DNA of 7,984 bases from CAYRIF01 sp964424205 (GTDB lineage: Bacteria; Bacteroidota; Bacteroidia; Cytophagales; Cyclobacteriaceae). Position 1 is the first letter of the stretch. Each line of letters begins with the position of its first letter. This document shows positions 7,172-7,984 of the stretch, in pieces. The position numbers and the translations under genes were made by a program. The stretch is taken from assembly GCA_964424205.1 (NCBI GenBank), contig CAYRIF010000178.1:1-7984 (forward strand), written 5' to 3'. A model generated the notes under the pieces. It made no database searches. It was not told the origin of the DNA and was given only the letters and a program-made list of their open reading frames with translations.

Positions 7172-7684
7172 TTACAAATATTTTGATTCAATGACGCCTT
7201 TGTGATGTTCTAAATGCCCAGCAATAATATACACAATTGCTCTCACCGACATTAACAACTCATTGGCATTCCCTTTTTTGTCGATCATAGATTCATTAAA
7301 AGAATCAATGAGCAACACACTATTTTCTCTTATTTTACCAAATTCTTTTAGTAAATCTGCGATTTTTCGTTGGTTGAATGCCGCATTCGCCACATACTCA
7401 TTTTCATTAAACCCCGGTATTTGCTGCCGCTCTCCTCGACTAAAGGATAACGCACGATAAGTCATAATTCTTTCTGTATCGTTAATGTGTCCTAAAATTT
7501 GCTTGATTGTCCACTTATCCTCCTCATATCTGTACGATAATTTTTCTTCAGGAATAGCCTCCACAAATTTTTTAAAATCTGCTTTTTGTTTTTTCAGGTA
7601 TTTTAGGACATCTCCCTTCGGCACTTTATTAACATACGTTGCATAAAACTCTGGGTACTCATTCTCACTTGGTCTTTCAATCAT
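7172..7684 (-). CDS. DinB family protein (DinB_2-like, putative metal-dependent)
   Basis: The start at 7684 gives 170 residues beginning MIERPSENEYPEFYATYVNK, the usual N-terminus of this group. An in-frame start at 7768 would overlap the upstream gene by 65 bases and add 28 residues without family character, so it is rejected. The four-helix DinB fold is indicated by KWTIKQILGHINDTERIMTYRAL (pieces in 58-79) and AGHLEHHKGVI (155-165), giving a probable metal triad of H66, H157 and H161. Related proteins include bacillithiol and mycothiol S-transferases and many uncharacterised ones, so no substrate is proposed. It starts 19 bp after the hexapeptide-repeat gene and ends 16 bp before the membrane protein, which suggests co-transcription. 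It is only distantly similar to the DUF1572 protein at 3199-3753. Confidence 0.87.
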   Translation of the reverse strand: MIERPSENEYPEFYATYVNKVPKGDVLKYLKKQKADFKKFVEAIPEEKLSYRYEEDKWTIKQILGHINDTERIMTYRALSFSRGERQQIPGFNENEYVANAAFNQRKIADLLKEFGKIRENSVLLIDSFNESMIDKKGNANELLMSVRAIVYIIAGHLEHHKGVIESKYL

Positions 7685-7703
7685 TTTTACACTATTTTTA
7701 CTA

Positions 7704-7984
7704 CTACTTTTCACCTTTATCATCAAACCATGAACTGTACATGATATAATTTTTCGCTGTTCTATCAAAAACGTTTTTCAAGTCACCTTCCACATTTTTA
7801 ACCTTTTTTGCAGGAACGCCAGCGTAAATACTGCCTTCTTCCACAATGGTATTTTCCAAAACAATGGCTCCAGCCGCAACAATACTATTACTATGAATCA
7901 CTGCATGATCCATCACAATTGCACCCATCCCAATCAGTACGTTGTCTTTTATCGTACAGCCATGCACGATGGCATTATGTCCTA
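7704..7984 (-). CDS. Gamma-carbonic-anhydrase-like hexapeptide-repeat protein, N-terminus cut by window edge
   Basis: The last 92 residues are present; the frame is open to the right edge and the true start lies outside (a GTG at 7967 is internal). The sequence GHNAIVHGCTIKDNVLIGMG followed by AIVMDHAVI, SIVAAGAIVLENTIVEEGS and YAGVPAKKVK shows the left-handed beta-helix hexapeptide repeats of the gamma-CA/YrdA/PaaY group. The two histidines in GHNAIVHGC are five residues apart, as are the His117 and His122 zinc ligands of the archaeal enzyme Cam; the third ligand would be upstream of the window. A C-terminal helix with FDRTAKNYIMYSSWF is also usual. It may bind metal and hydrate CO2, but many relatives have no proven activity. 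It ends with two consecutive TAG codons and leads into the DinB-family gene. Confidence 0.9.
   Translation of the reverse strand, partial: GHNAIVHGCTIKDNVLIGMGAIVMDHAVIHSNSIVAAGAIVLENTIVEEGSIYAGVPAKKVKNVEGDLKNVFDRTAKNYIMYSSWFDDKGEK

Overview
The window looks like core chromosome of a member of the Bacteroidota, probably a Cytophagales-type bacterium. The evidence is the low G+C content, a short gene for the small-subunit protein THX of the Bacteroidota type, TAnnTTTG-like promoter elements, mostly weak or absent Shine-Dalgarno sequences, a lipoprotein M13 peptidase, and a DUF1572/DinB protein typical of that phylum. Nothing points to a prophage, transposon, CRISPR array or recently acquired island.

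Left part, all on the minus strand. Reading in the direction of transcription, there is a DUF1572 DinB-superfamily gene (3199-3753), an M13 metallopeptidase lipoprotein gene (950-3050), the 40-residue ribosomal protein THX gene (787-909), a perfect 18-bp hairpin (740-781), and a class IV aminotransferase that runs off the left edge (1-714). The M13 gene is split by one extra base just before its zinc-binding motif, so as read it cannot make an active enzyme.

Middle. An agmatinase-family ureohydrolase (3818-4897, plus) is divergent from the DUF1572 gene. It converges on a six-helix rhomboid protease (4894-5613, minus), and the two stop codons share the palindrome CTAG. An AT-rich spacer of 191 bp (5614-5804) separates the rhomboid gene from a divergent aldo/keto reductase (5805-6794, plus) that closely resembles potassium-channel beta subunits.

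Right part, minus strand. A gamma-carbonic-anhydrase-like hexapeptide protein (7704 to beyond the right edge), a DinB-family protein (7172-7684) and a small four-helix 'phage holin family' membrane protein (6811-7155) follow each other with gaps of 19 and 16 bp. They probably form one transcription unit that converges on the aldo/keto reductase.

The genes are mostly independent housekeeping or accessory metabolic functions and do not form an obvious pathway. I found no convincing undescribed system. The points most worth checking are the single-base lesion in the M13 peptidase, the very short THX gene that length cut-offs miss, and the long perfect hairpin between THX and the aminotransferase.
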